Below, one piece after another: positions 1 to 8,289 of a stretch of DNA of 64,000 nt. The notes under the pieces were generated by a model. That model saw only the letters and a list, made by a program, of their open reading frames with translations. It did no database searches and was not told where the DNA came from. Numbering within the stretch: the stretch's first letter is position 1; every line of letters begins with the position of its first letter. Made by a program: the position numbers and the translations under genes. This stretch comes from Nocardioides hwasunensis (lineage in GTDB: Bacteria > Actinomycetota > Actinomycetes > Propionibacteriales > Nocardioidaceae), in contig NZ_JACXYY010000007.1 of the NCBI RefSeq assembly GCF_014779665.1, positions 186,001 to 250,000 on the forward strand, given 5' to 3'.

Positions 1-31
1 GCCGGCTGTCGCCCCTGAACCGCCGGATCGA

Positions 32-53
32 GGGCGACATCTCGGACACGTGT
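32..53 (-). repeat. CACGTG-cored dispersed element, single half copy
   Basis: This 22-nt stretch contains GACATCTCGGACACGTGT. It is the same half element found repeatedly at 50352-50565 and 51612-51794. Here it stands alone, about 50 kb from the other copies, which shows the family is dispersed and not confined to one locus. Confidence 0.8.
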
Positions 54-90
54 GGCGGCTGGGGCCCGCGACCGACGCCTGAACCGCCGG

Positions 91-143
91 GGTGGCGGCG
101 CGCGACATCCGATCAGCGGCTCACGATGTCGTACGCCGCCACC
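91..143. repeat. Dispersed 19-bp-arm hairpin with 15-nt loop, copy 1
   Basis: Arms at 91-109 and 125-143 (GGTGGCGGCGCGCGACATC and GATGTCGTACGCCGCCACC) are complementary apart from two positions and enclose a 15-nt loop. A second copy with the same arm and loop lengths lies at 61960-62012 behind kdpE. The neighbouring gene to the left is outside the window, so a terminator role cannot be judged here. Confidence 0.8.
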
Positions 144-396
144 CTCACGAAGCAGCCGCCCGGGAGCCGAACGGGACCGACGCGTGCGTCGCGGCCGGGG
201 CCGGGTGGGTCCAGGTGCAGGCGAGGTGCGATCGGGTCCCATCGGTGCCGTGGCATCACCACAGGATGTGCCAGGAGGTGCGTGACCCGTCGTCCGTCCT
301 CCACAGCCCGGTGCTACCGATCAGTCGCGGGGTCGACGGTCCCGTTCCAGGCCCGGACTGTTCGGTAGCGCGCGCTGGCGCCCGGCCGCCCCGCCG

Positions 397-415
397 TGAG
401 TCTCCCCGAGACTCA
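397..415. repeat. 19-nt palindrome TGAGTCTC-N3-GAGACTCA, copy 1
   Basis: A perfect palindrome with 8-bp arms and a 3-nt centre, 8 nt beyond the stop codon of the collagen-like gene. The position would suit a terminator, but the same palindrome also occurs inside a coding sequence (20674-20692) and between divergent genes (44273-44291), and there is no T run. Confidence 0.85.
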
Positions 416-423
416 GGGACGGC

Positions 424-1776
424 TCAGCCGGCGACGGTCACGCAGACGACCTCGAGGCTCAGCGTCTGCGCCGCGGTCAGGAGGTTGAGCCCGTTCGCGG
501 CGTACGTCGTGTCGCTGGTGCGGACGACCTGGCCGATCACACTGTTGAGGTTGAGCAGGGCGACGCCTGGGAAGCCGGCCGACGCGGAGAGGGCCTTCTT
601 CCCGCTCGGGCAGGTGGCGGTGACGGTCCCGGTGTTGCCGTTGAGGATGGCGGGGATCGACACGGTCCGGGTGACGATCTCGAACCCGCTGAGACCGGGA
701 ACGCCCTGCAGGCCCTGGATGCCGGGGACCCCCTGGATCCCCTGGTCGCCCTTCGGGCCCTGCTCACCGACGAGCCCCGGCAGACCCTGAGCACCTGCCG
801 CGCCGGCGGCTCCGACCGCTCCGGTCAGCCCCTGGAGGCCGCGCTCGCCCTGGTCGCCCTTCGCGCCCACCGCACCCGCGAGGCCCTGGATCCCCTGCTC
901 GCCCTTCGCGCCGGCGGCTCCGGCCAGGCCGGCCACACCCTGGAGTCCCTGCTCACCCCGCGCGCCCTGCTCGCCGACGAGCCCCTGGACGCCCTGCAGG
1001 CCCATCACGCCCTGGAGACCCGGGATTCCCTGGAGGCCTTGCAGTCCCTGGAGACCGCGCTCACCGATGAGTCCTTGGAGGCCTTGCTCGCCGGTGAGCC
1101 CGCGCGGGCCTTGCTCGCCGGTGGCGCCGATGGCTCCGGTGAGGCCTTGGAGGCCCTGCTCGCCGGTCAGTCCTTGGAGACCTTGTTCGCCGGTGAGGCC
1201 GCGCAGGCCTTGCTCGCCGGTGGCGCCGATGGCTCCGGTGAGTCCTTGGAGGCCGCGTTCGCCGATGAGTCCCTGCAGGCCTTGCTCGCCGGTGAGGCCG
1301 CGCAGGCCTTGCTCGCCGGTGGCGCCGATGGCTCCGGTGAGTCCTTGGAGGCCCTGCTCGCCGGTCAGTCCTTGGAGGCCGCGTTCGCCGATCAGTCCCT
1401 GGAGGCCCTGCTCACCGGTGAGGCCGCGCAGGCCCTGCGCACCCTGGAAGCCCTGGAGTCCCGTCGCACCGATCAGTCCCTGGAGACCCTGAAGGCCCTG
1501 CTCGCCCGGCAGGCCGGCGGGGCCGGTCGCACCCGTCGCCCCGGCGGCTCCGCTCGGCCCCGCAGCGCCGCTCGCCCCGGTGAGCTTCCGCTTCGTGCCC
1601 GCCCTGAGGTCCTTGATCATCAAGGAGCCGTCCTTGACGTCGGCCGAGGTGACGGAGCCGTCCAGGATCTGCTTGCCGGTGATCACCATCGACGCGGTGG
1701 CGCCGGCGCCGACCGAGAGGGTGAGGGCCGCGACGAGGGCGGTGACGGCCAGGGTGGTGCGAGATGTTGCCTTCAC
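424..1776 (-). CDS. Secreted collagen-like (Gly-X-Y repeat) protein
   Basis: 450 aa. Residues 1-29 form a signal peptide (basic start, hydrophobic core, AGATA near the cleavage site). Residues 30-66 hold a short segment (ILDGSVTSADVKDGSL) of a kind common in actinobacterial surface proteins. From about 67 to 363 there are roughly 99 apparently uninterrupted Gly-X-Y triplets, dominated by GLQ, GLT, GEQ and GER and very poor in proline. The last 86 residues are a globular domain with two cysteines that could pair. The frame is open 50 codons further upstream, but GTG at 1776 is chosen because CGGAG lies 8 nt before it and a signal peptide follows directly. The product should be exported and trimeric; a surface or adhesive role is inference. 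A TATATA stretch at about 1811-1816 is a possible promoter part. Confidence 0.85.
   Translation of the reverse strand: MKATSRTTLAVTALVAALTLSVGAGATASMVITGKQILDGSVTSADVKDGSLMIKDLRAGTKRKLTGASGAAGPSGAAGATGATGPAGLPGEQGLQGLQGLIGATGLQGFQGAQGLRGLTGEQGLQGLIGERGLQGLTGEQGLQGLTGAIGATGEQGLRGLTGEQGLQGLIGERGLQGLTGAIGATGEQGLRGLTGEQGLQGLTGEQGLQGLTGAIGATGEQGPRGLTGEQGLQGLIGERGLQGLQGLQGIPGLQGVMGLQGVQGLVGEQGARGEQGLQGVAGLAGAAGAKGEQGIQGLAGAVGAKGDQGERGLQGLTGAVGAAGAAGAQGLPGLVGEQGPKGDQGIQGVPGIQGLQGVPGLSGFEIVTRTVSIPAILNGNTGTVTATCPSGKKALSASAGFPGVALLNLNSVIGQVVRTSDTTYAANGLNLLTAAQTLSLEVVCVTVAG
1030..1510. repeat. DNA-level tandem repeats encoding Gly-X-Y triplets
   Basis: Nearly identical DNA blocks recur within the collagen-like gene; for example GGTGGCGCCGATGGCTCCGG appears near 1120, 1220 and 1320. 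Such direct repeats within a gene favour copy-number change by slippage or recombination, so triplet number may vary between strains. The repeats also keep frames on the opposite strand open, creating a false long plus-strand frame. Confidence 0.75.
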
Positions 1777-1897
1777 GAGAGCGCTCCGAGGAAGAGATGT
1801 AGATGTTTCGTATATATCGAGAGTAGGTACGGCCCCGGGTGCTCGCTGCGGAATGCGAATTTCCGTGTCGGCGGCTCCCAGGTTGTTGAATGTCAGG

Positions 1898-2692
1898 GTG
1901 ACGTTGCCGGGCCACGACCAGTCCACCTATCGGCTCCGCCTCGAGTGGGGGCCGACAGGTGCCGAGGCGGTGCCCGCCGACTACGCCGTCGTGGTCGACG
2001 TGCTCTCCTTCACCACCACGCTGAGCGTGGCCGTCGAGCGCGAGATCGAGGTCTTCCCGTTCCGCTGGAAGGACTCCCGCGCCGCCGAGCACGCGATGCG
2101 CCACGGGGCGACCCTGGCGGTCGGCCGGTTCGAGGCACGCTCGCGCGGCGACGCCCGGCACGTCTCCCTCTCGCCGGCGAGCCTGTCGGAGGTGGAGGGC
2201 GTCGAGCGCCTGGTGCTGCCCTCGCCCAACGGCTCGACGATCGCCTTCGCCCTCGCCGACTCCGGCGCGCAGGTCGTCGGTGCCTGCCTCCGCAACGCGA
2301 GCGCGGTCGCCCAGTGGCTCGCGCCCAAGGTCGCCGACGGCGCCAGCGTGGTCGTCGTACCCGCCGGCGAGCGGTGGTACGACGACACCCTCCGGCCCGC
2401 GGTCGAGGACCTGTGGGGCGCCGGTGCGGTGCTCGCCGCGCTCGACGAGGAGGCCGAGGCCAGCGCCAGCCCGGAGGCCCGGATGGCGATCGCGGCCTGG
2501 CAGTCGGCGATCCTGCCGTTGGACCTCCTGCAGTGCGCGAGCGGCCGGGAGCTGGCCGACGCCGGCTTCGTGGCCGACGTCGAGATCGCCGCGCAGCACG
2601 ACGCCAGCGACGTCGTCCCGGTGCTGGTCGGCGAGTCGTTCCGCGACAGCTCGACGCTCGCGCCGCGAGGTCCGCACCTGCGGCGGATCTGA
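1898..2692 (+). CDS. 2-phosphosulfolactate phosphatase (ComB) family protein
   Basis: 264 aa, close to the usual length of the ComB family, which hydrolyses 2-phosphosulfolactate in archaeal coenzyme M synthesis; actinobacterial members have no established role. Family features seen are the N-terminal VVVDVLSFTTT segment, the SPNGSTIAF motif and a conserved central VVVPAGERW. The upstream frame is open through the collagen-like gene, so a start after that gene is needed; GTG at 1898 is the first reasonable choice but has only a weak AGG before it. It is divergent from the collagen-like gene, with about 120 bp between the two starts. Family is clear from motifs; the substrate here is unknown. 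Confidence 0.75.
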   Translation: MTLPGHDQSTYRLRLEWGPTGAEAVPADYAVVVDVLSFTTTLSVAVEREIEVFPFRWKDSRAAEHAMRHGATLAVGRFEARSRGDARHVSLSPASLSEVEGVERLVLPSPNGSTIAFALADSGAQVVGACLRNASAVAQWLAPKVADGASVVVVPAGERWYDDTLRPAVEDLWGAGAVLAALDEEAEASASPEARMAIAAWQSAILPLDLLQCASGRELADAGFVADVEIAAQHDASDVVPVLVGESFRDSSTLAPRGPHLRRI

Positions 2693-2814
2693 GTCGACGA
2701 GCAGGCGAACGCTGGGCGAGGACCCGGGGCAGGCGCTGGCTACCGACGGGTCACCTTGCCTACTGTGAAGGAGGCCACACTCGGGTGGCCACCTATCTCG
2801 GAGGTTCTCGGACC

Positions 2815-3828
2815 ATGACGCACACTTCTCGGTGGGCGGTGCTCGGTGCTGCCCTGGCAGGCCTGGTCACGCCCCTGCTCGTCCAGCCCGCGCAGGCGGC
2901 CGCACCCGTCTACGTCGCCCTCGGCGACTCGTACTCCTCGGGCACCGGCACGCGGTCCTACATCGACGACGGCACCAGCTGCCAGCGCTCGACACAGGCC
3001 TATCCCAGCCTGATCGCAGCCGGCCGCGGCTACGACCTCAACTTCCGCGCGTGCTCGGGCGCCACCATCCCCGACGTCGTCGGCACCCAGCTCGACGCAC
3101 TCAGCGCGGCGACCAGCCAGGTGACGATCTCGGTCGGCGGCAACGACGCCGGCTTCGCCGACGTGCTCACCGAGTGCGCGCTGCCCGGCTGGGCGAGCGA
3201 CTGCGACGGCGCCATCGACGATGCGCAGGCCTACGTCGAGGGGTCGCTGCCCGGCCAGCTCGCGAGCCTGTACGCCGACATCCGCGGGCGGGCACCCTCG
3301 GCCCGGGTGAGCGTCGTGGGCTACCCGCGGATCTTCATGGGGGAGGACTGCAACGCGCTCACCTGGTTCTCCCCCGCGGAGCAGGAGCGCCTCAACCAGA
3401 TGGCCGACCTCATCAACGCGCGCACGTCGACGGTCGCCGCCGCCAACGGCTTCGCCTTCGCGAACCCGACCAGCGCCTTCGTCGGCCACGCGGTCTGCGA
3501 CGACCCCGAGTGGCTCAACGGCCTGTCCAACCCGATCTCGGAGAGCTACCACCCCAACACGCTCGGCCACGCCAACGGCTACACCCCCGTCGTCAGCGGC
3601 TCGGTCGGCGCCGCCCTCGCCGTCACGCCCGCGATCGAGGCCGCCGCGGACGCGTCGGGCTCCGACCAGGCGGCGCGGCAGCAGCAGTACGCCGCAGCCG
3701 ACCGCACGGTCGAGCCGAAGGAGTTCGTGGCCCCCGACCTGACGACGCCCGAGGTCCGTCGGGCCGCCCGGAAGGCAGGTGTCGACCTCGACGCCTTCAT
3801 CGCCCGCAGCGAGCGCGCCGCGCGCTGA
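2815..3828 (+). CDS. Secreted SGNH/GDSL-family lipase or esterase
   Basis: 337 aa. A signal peptide ends near residue 28 (VQPAQA|AAP). The nucleophile block GDSYSSG lies at 37-43 with Ser39 catalytic, the oxyanion block GGND follows (ISVGGNDAGF), and the catalytic His/Asp block is ESYHPNTLGH near residue 246. These match the secreted actinobacterial lipase group typified by Streptomyces enzymes. Several cysteines (CQRS, FRACSG, ECALPGWASDC, DCNAL, VCDD) suggest disulfides. The last 80 residues are an Ala- and charge-rich tail not needed for the fold. ATG 2815 has GGAGG at 2800-2804. It should hydrolyse ester bonds of lipids outside the cell; exact substrate unknown. Confidence 0.9.
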   Translation: MTHTSRWAVLGAALAGLVTPLLVQPAQAAAPVYVALGDSYSSGTGTRSYIDDGTSCQRSTQAYPSLIAAGRGYDLNFRACSGATIPDVVGTQLDALSAATSQVTISVGGNDAGFADVLTECALPGWASDCDGAIDDAQAYVEGSLPGQLASLYADIRGRAPSARVSVVGYPRIFMGEDCNALTWFSPAEQERLNQMADLINARTSTVAAANGFAFANPTSAFVGHAVCDDPEWLNGLSNPISESYHPNTLGHANGYTPVVSGSVGAALAVTPAIEAAADASGSDQAARQQQYAAADRTVEPKEFVAPDLTTPEVRRAARKAGVDLDAFIARSERAAR

Positions 3829-3844
3829 GGGTCGATCCCCACCC

Positions 3845-3943
3845 GGGGTAGTCCAGTGGCAGGTGGCTGTCCGCCCGGGACAGTCCAGTGGCAGACGGCT
3901 GGGGTTGTGGCCCCGGGACGACCGTCTGTCACTGGACTACCCC
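3845..3943. repeat. AGTCCAGTG hairpin repeat between lipase and recQ genes
   Basis: Two direct copies of AGTCCAGTGGCAG (3850-3862 and 3882-3894) are followed by an inverted copy at 3922-3943. The inner pair 3881-3898 with 3922-3938 matches over 17 nt with one mismatch; the outer copy pairs over GGGGTAGTCCAGTG. The RNA could fold in two exclusive ways. It lies 16 nt after the lipase stop and could end that transcript. Confidence 0.7.
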
Positions 3944-4011
3944 GACGGGGCTGGACGGGAGGCTGTGGATGCCGCGCGCTGGCCGTCGGTGCGGGTTGGT
4001 AGACAGGTGCC

Positions 4012-6162
4012 ATGACCACCGCCAGCACGGCGCCAGCCGTCACCGACGACGTACGCCGATCCGCACGCGAGGCGGCGGAGGGTCACCTGCGCGCGCTGGT
4101 CGGCCGCGACGACGCCGTCCTGCGCGAGGACCAGTGGGCGGCCATCGAGGCCCTGGCCGTCGACCGGCGGCGCGCGCTGGTCGTGCAGCGCACGGGGTGG
4201 GGCAAGTCGGCGGTCTACTTCGTCGCCACCAAGCTGCTGCGCGAGGGCGGCGCCGGACCGACGGTTATCGTCAGTCCGCTGCTCGCCCTGATGCGCAACC
4301 AGATCGCCGCCGCCGAGCGCGCCGGGATCCGTGCGGTGACGATCAACTCGACCAACATCGACCAGTGGCAGGTCATCCAGGACCAGATCCACGCCGGTGA
4401 GGTCGACGTCCTGCTGGTCAGTCCCGAGCGGCTCAACAACCCCGGCTTCCGCGACGAGGTGCTGCCCCGGCTCGCTGCCACGTGCGGCCTGCTCGTGGTC
4501 GACGAGGCCCACTGCATCTCCGACTGGGGCCACGACTTCCGTCCCGACTACCGCCGCCTCCGCACGCTTCTGGCCGAGCTGCCGACCGGCATCCCGGTGC
4601 TGGCCACCACCGCGACGGCCAACGCCCGGGTCACGTCCGACGTCGCCGAGCAGCTCGGCGTCCATGCCGACGGGGCCGCGGACTCCCAGGTGCTGGTGCA
4701 GCGTGGCACCCTCGACCGCGAGTCGCTGCGCCTGGGCGTCGTGCAGCTCAAGACCCCCGAGCAGCGCCTGGCCTGGCTGGCCGACCACCTCGCGGAGCAG
4801 CCGGGGTCCGGGATCGTCTACTGCCTGACCGTCGCCGCGACGCAGGAGGTCGCGGGCTACCTCCGCGAGCGCGGCCTCGAGGTCGCCGCCTACTCCGGCC
4901 AGACCGAGGCCGACGAGCGCCACGCGCTCGAGCAGGCGCTCGTCGACGGCCGGGTCAAGGCACTGATCGCGACGAGCGCGCTGGGCATGGGCTTCGACGC
5001 CAGCCTCGGCTTCGTGATCAACCTCGGCGCGCCCGCGTCGCCGGTGGCCTACTACCAGCAGGTCGGCCGCGCCGGTCGCGGCACCGACGACGCCACCGTG
5101 GTCCTGCTGCCGCAGATCGAGGACCGCGACATCTGGGCCTACTTCGCCTCCCTCGGCTTCCCGCGCGAGGAGCAGGTGCGCGAGACCCTGGCCGCGCTGG
5201 CGGAGTCGGACCGACCGCTGTCCACCGCCACCATCGAGACCCGGGTCGAGCTGGGTCGCAACCGGCTCGAGTCGATGCTCAAGGTGCTCGACGTCGACGG
5301 CGCCGTCCAACGCGTGCAGGGCGGCTGGGTCGCCACGGGTCGCTCGTGGGACTACGACGCCGAGCGCTACGCCCGCGTCGCCGAGGCACGCGAGCGCGAG
5401 CAGCAGGCGATGCTCGGCTACCTGAGGACCAGCGAGTGCCGGATGCGCTACCTCCGCGAGCAGCTCGACGACCCGGACGCCGCCGAGTGCGGTCGCTGCG
5501 ACAACTGCGGCGGCCTCACCCTCGAGACCACGGTCAGCGAGACGGCCGTCGCCGAGGCGGGGGCGCGGCTGTCGCGGCCGGGTGTCGTGGTCGACCCGCG
5601 GCGCATGTGGCCGACCGCGCTGGCCAACCTCGGGCTCGACCTCAAGGGCAAGATCGCCGCGGGCGCCGAGCCCGGTCGCGCCGTCGCCCGCCTGACCGAC
5701 CTGGGCCACGGCCAGGCGCTGCGCACGCTGTTCCGCGAGGACACGCCCGACGGCCCCGTGCCGCCCGGCCTGGCCCAGGCGGTGATGGACGTGATGAAGG
5801 ACTGGGCGCCGGAGTGGAAGGCACGTCCCGACGCGATCGTGGTCGTCGAGTCCGCCACCCGCCCGACGCTGACGCGCGACCTCGCCGACGGCCTGGCGCG
5901 CGTCATGCAGATCCCGGTCGTCGGCACCTGGGCGATCCGCGACGACTCGGTGCCGCCGCGCGCCGGGCAGTCCAACTCCGCGCAACGCGTGTCCACCGTA
6001 CGCCGCCGGGGGGCGCTCGACGCGCAGGTCCCGGCGGGTGCCACGGTGCTGCTGGTCGACGACCAGGTGGCGAGCGGCTGGACCCTCACCGTCGCCGCGA
6101 CCGAGATCCGCGCGGCCGGGGCGGGCGCCGTGCTGCCCCTGGTGCTGGCCACGCAGGGCTGA
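4012..6162 (+). CDS. recQ: RecQ-type ATP-dependent DNA helicase with PRTase-like tail
   Basis: 716 aa. Helicase motif I (TGWGKS) lies at 61-66 and DEAH at 164-167, followed by the RecQ signature CISDWGHDFRPDYRRL; motif VI is QVGRAGRG. A zinc site of four cysteines (SEC... CGRCDNC) follows near 475-500, as in RecQ cores. Instead of an HRDC domain, the C-terminal part ends in a phosphoribosyltransferase-like segment with VLLVDDQVASGWT near residue 682. It should unwind DNA 3'-5' in recombination and repair. ATG 4012 has no good Shine-Dalgarno; TAGACA stands 6 nt upstream. The convergent crotonase gene ends 7 nt after it. The DEAH/RecQ assignment is sure; the tail's role is not known. Confidence 0.93.
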   Translation: MTTASTAPAVTDDVRRSAREAAEGHLRALVGRDDAVLREDQWAAIEALAVDRRRALVVQRTGWGKSAVYFVATKLLREGGAGPTVIVSPLLALMRNQIAAAERAGIRAVTINSTNIDQWQVIQDQIHAGEVDVLLVSPERLNNPGFRDEVLPRLAATCGLLVVDEAHCISDWGHDFRPDYRRLRTLLAELPTGIPVLATTATANARVTSDVAEQLGVHADGAADSQVLVQRGTLDRESLRLGVVQLKTPEQRLAWLADHLAEQPGSGIVYCLTVAATQEVAGYLRERGLEVAAYSGQTEADERHALEQALVDGRVKALIATSALGMGFDASLGFVINLGAPASPVAYYQQVGRAGRGTDDATVVLLPQIEDRDIWAYFASLGFPREEQVRETLAALAESDRPLSTATIETRVELGRNRLESMLKVLDVDGAVQRVQGGWVATGRSWDYDAERYARVAEAREREQQAMLGYLRTSECRMRYLREQLDDPDAAECGRCDNCGGLTLETTVSETAVAEAGARLSRPGVVVDPRRMWPTALANLGLDLKGKIAAGAEPGRAVARLTDLGHGQALRTLFREDTPDGPVPPGLAQAVMDVMKDWAPEWKARPDAIVVVESATRPTLTRDLADGLARVMQIPVVGTWAIRDDSVPPRAGQSNSAQRVSTVRRRGALDAQVPAGATVLLVDDQVASGWTLTVAATEIRAAGAGAVLPLVLATQG

Positions 6163-6169
6163 GGCTCGT

Positions 6170-7015
6170 TCAGGCCCGGCGGGCCGCCGCGCGCTTGGCG
6201 ACGAAGGCGCGAGCGGCCTGCTTCGCGTCGTCGCTGCGCGCGCTCTCGACCATGCGTGGCACCTCGGCACGGAGGTAGTCCGGGAGGTCGAGCACGAGCG
6301 CGTCGCGCAGGTTGTCCTTGGCCAGCGCCATCGCCATCGGCGCCTGGTCGGCGAGCTTGGTCCCGAGCTCGTGCACCCGGGCGTCCACGTCTGCGGCGAG
6401 CTCCGTCACGATTCCGTGCTCCGTCGCCTCGGCAGCGGTGAGCCGGCGGGGGTCGAGGAGGAGTGCGCGGGCCCGGCCCGGCCCCACCGCACGCGTGAGC
6501 AGCCACGCGCTGCCGAGGTCACCGGCAACACCTGCGGAGACGAAGGCGGTGTTGAACACGGCCGTCGGCGAGGCCACCCGGAGGTCGGCGGCCAGCGCGA
6601 GGCTGAGCCCGGCCCCGGCGCAGGCTCCGGTGATGCGCGCGATGGTCGGCTGCGGCAGCTCGACGAGGCGTTGCACCGCCTCCGACGCCACCGCCAGCCG
6701 CTCCCGGTCGTCCTTGGCGGACCTGCCGCGCAGGGTGCGCGTCTCCTGGTCGCGGACGTCGTCGGACCCGACGCGGGCCATGTCGGCTCCGACGCTGAAG
6801 TCGCCCTCGGCGCCGGCCAGCACCACGACGCGGACGTCGCGACGCATGGCCAGCGACGCGAACGCCGCGCGGAGCTCGACCATCAGCTGCCACGACACGG
6901 CGTTGCGCCGCTCGGGACGGTTGAGCGTCACGGTGGCGACTGCGTCGCGGACGTCCACCAGCACGGTCCGGTCGCTCGGCTGCTGGTGCGGCTGCGGCTC
7001 TGGGGTGTGTGCCAT
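6170..7015 (-). CDS. Enoyl-CoA hydratase/isomerase (crotonase) family protein
   Basis: 281 aa crotonase fold. Oxyanion-hole elements are FSVGADM and ITGACAGAGLSLALAADL, which bind the acyl-CoA thioester. The catalytic loop reads AGVAGDLGSAWLL, with Asp where hydratases usually have the second Glu, so an isomerase or other crotonase reaction is as likely as hydration. The short basic tail (AKRAAARRA) is common in the family. It is transcribed away from tctCBA, and its promoter (7078-7145) has the same architecture as those of tctC and the CoA-transferase operon, placing it in the same pathway. The true substrate is unknown; a carboxylic acid brought in by TctCBA and activated by the CoA-transferase is inferred. 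Confidence 0.88.
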   Translation of the reverse strand: MAHTPEPQPHQQPSDRTVLVDVRDAVATVTLNRPERRNAVSWQLMVELRAAFASLAMRRDVRVVVLAGAEGDFSVGADMARVGSDDVRDQETRTLRGRSAKDDRERLAVASEAVQRLVELPQPTIARITGACAGAGLSLALAADLRVASPTAVFNTAFVSAGVAGDLGSAWLLTRAVGPGRARALLLDPRRLTAAEATEHGIVTELAADVDARVHELGTKLADQAPMAMALAKDNLRDALVLDLPDYLRAEVPRMVESARSDDAKQAARAFVAKRAAARRA

Positions 7016-7077
7016 GGTCGCGTTCGGGCCTCCTCTGTCCGGTCCGTGCGGCGGCGGGTCCTGGGCCGCGGACCCTC

Positions 7078-7145
7078 ATCCTCGACACCGGGCTCCGCGG
7101 GGGTCAAAGAGCAAAAGAGAGTCGCACCCATGGCTGGCGGCAATG
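7078..7145 (-). promoter_or_regulatory. Crotonase promoter with LysR-type dyad
   Basis: Read on the minus strand: dyad CATTGCCGCCAGCCATG (7129-7145), then GGTGCGAC..., TTGACC (-35, 7102-7107), a 17-18 nt spacer and GAGGAT (-10, 7078-7083). The dyad centre lies 30 nt upstream of the -35 box, near -65, where LysR proteins normally bind. The T-N11-A pattern is present. Confidence 0.65.
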
Positions 7146-7176
7146 GAACGGTCGGGGCGGGACACCGGGCCGGGCT

Positions 7177-7244
7177 CATTGGCAGACACAATGCGACACC
7201 GTGGATTCACGTCTTTGACGGATGCTCGGGCCACCTAGTCGACT
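7177..7244 (+). promoter_or_regulatory. tctCBA promoter with LysR-type dyad
   Basis: Dyad CATTGGCAGACACAATG (7177-7193), then GTGGATTCACGTC, TTGACG (-35, 7215-7220) and TAGTCGACT (-10 region, 7236-7244). Spacing from dyad to -35 is identical to the crotonase and CoA-transferase promoters. This dyad is the most symmetric of the three. Confidence 0.65.
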
Positions 7245-7293
7245 GTGGCTCTCGTCACCTGGGCGCTGGTCCGGGTCAACTGGAGGAGTCGTC

Positions 7294-8289
7294 ATGAAGG
7301 TCTCGTTGGTGCACCGCCGCCCTCGCCTGCTGCCGCGACCGGTCCTGGTGGTCGTCACGCTTGCCCTCACCGTCTCCACCGCCGCCTGCGGCGCACGATC
7401 GGCCGGTGACATCTACCCCCAGCGCGCGGTGCAGGTCGTCGTGCCCTTCCCGGCCGGCAGCGGCATCGACACCACGACCCGCGCGCTGGTCGACATCATC
7501 AACGCGAGCGGTGACCTCGACAACGACCTGCAGGTGGTCAACCGCGACGGCGGTGGCGGTTCGGTCGGCGTGACCCAGGTGCTCAACGCGAAGCCGGACG
7601 GCTACACGATCGGTGTCGTGCCCGACGGACCGCTGACCCTGCTGCCGCAGACGCAGGAGGTGGCCTACGACCCGACCGCCCTGACGGCGATCAACGAGAT
7701 CATCACCTTCCCCATCATCTTCGTGGTGCCGAAGGACTCGCCCTACGAGGACCTCCAGGACCTGGTCGACGCGGCCGAGGCCGACCCCGGCGCGATCACG
7801 ATCGGCGAGGGCCCCCTCAACTACGCCGTGCCGGCCGACCAGTTCGAGCAGGAGACGGGCGTGCGGCTCAAGCACGTCGACTTCGAGGGTGACCAGGCCA
7901 CCACGACCGCCCTGCTCGGCAAGAACCTCGACGTCGGCGTCATGCAGCTGGCCAGCGCGCTGCCCCAGCTGGGCTCGGGCGACATCCGGGCGCTCGGCGT
8001 GACCTCGCCCGAGCGCGTCGACCTGATCCCCGACGTGCCGACCTTCGGCGAGCAGGGGATCGACATCGTCTGGGAGGCGTTCAACACCGTCATCGCGCCC
8101 GACGGCCTCCCCCCCGAGATCGCCGACACGCTCGTCGAGACCGTCGCTGACGCCGTGGCGAGCGACGACTTCGCCAGCACCGCGGAGACGCTCGGGTTGA
8201 TCGTCAGCGGCGCCGGACCCGACGAAGCGGTGCGGCACCTGGAGGAGAAGACGAAGGCCTCCGCGCCGATCCTGGAGGCCTCGCAGTGA
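7294..8289 (+). CDS. tctC: Tripartite tricarboxylate transporter substrate-binding lipoprotein
   Basis: 331 aa. Starts with a lipoprotein signal (VVTLALTVSTAAC, lipidated Cys32), then a TctC/Bug-type binding protein: YPQRAVQVVVPFPAGSGID at the start, GGGSVGVTQVLNAKPDGYT, and DVPTFGEQG near the C-terminus. It should capture a carboxylate outside the membrane and hand it to TctA/TctB. ATG 7294 is chosen over upstream in-frame starts because GGAGGA lies at 7282-7287 and the signal sequence begins here. First gene of a tctCBA-SDR operon overlapping tctB by 4 nt. The ligand cannot be read from sequence; citrate is only one of many known ligands of this family. Confidence 0.92.
   Translation: MKVSLVHRRPRLLPRPVLVVVTLALTVSTAACGARSAGDIYPQRAVQVVVPFPAGSGIDTTTRALVDIINASGDLDNDLQVVNRDGGGGSVGVTQVLNAKPDGYTIGVVPDGPLTLLPQTQEVAYDPTALTAINEIITFPIIFVVPKDSPYEDLQDLVDAAEADPGAITIGEGPLNYAVPADQFEQETGVRLKHVDFEGDQATTTALLGKNLDVGVMQLASALPQLGSGDIRALGVTSPERVDLIPDVPTFGEQGIDIVWEAFNTVIAPDGLPPEIADTLVETVADAVASDDFASTAETLGLIVSGAGPDEAVRHLEEKTKASAPILEASQ

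Larger units (their letters stand above)
1..423. other. Gene-free stretch holding three short repeats
   Basis: I find no convincing gene here: the open frames are short, have no ribosome binding site and overlap one another on both strands. The stretch holds one copy each of three repeat families described separately (CACGTG element, long-arm hairpin, 19-nt palindrome). The rest shows nothing I can name. Confidence 0.6.

Noticed and set aside
113..304. A 63-codon minus-strand frame near the left edge
   Set aside because: It begins inside the hairpin repeat, has no ribosome binding site and shows only composition-driven Arg/Pro-rich sequence.
1039..3828. A 929-codon plus-strand frame across the collagen-like, ComB and lipase region
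   Set aside because: Its first half is the antisense of Gly-X-Y repeats, which keep all frames open; only the last 337 codons, from ATG 2815 with GGAGG and a signal peptide, are a real gene.
3845..3943. A tRNA-like look (GGGGTAGTCCAGTGG resembles a D-arm region)
   Set aside because: No acceptor stem, anticodon arm or T-arm consensus can be laid out; the sequence is explained by direct and inverted repeats.
3937..6270. A 777-codon minus-strand frame opposite recQ
   Set aside because: It mirrors the strongly conserved RecQ motifs on the plus strand; high-GC codon bias leaves the opposite frame open.
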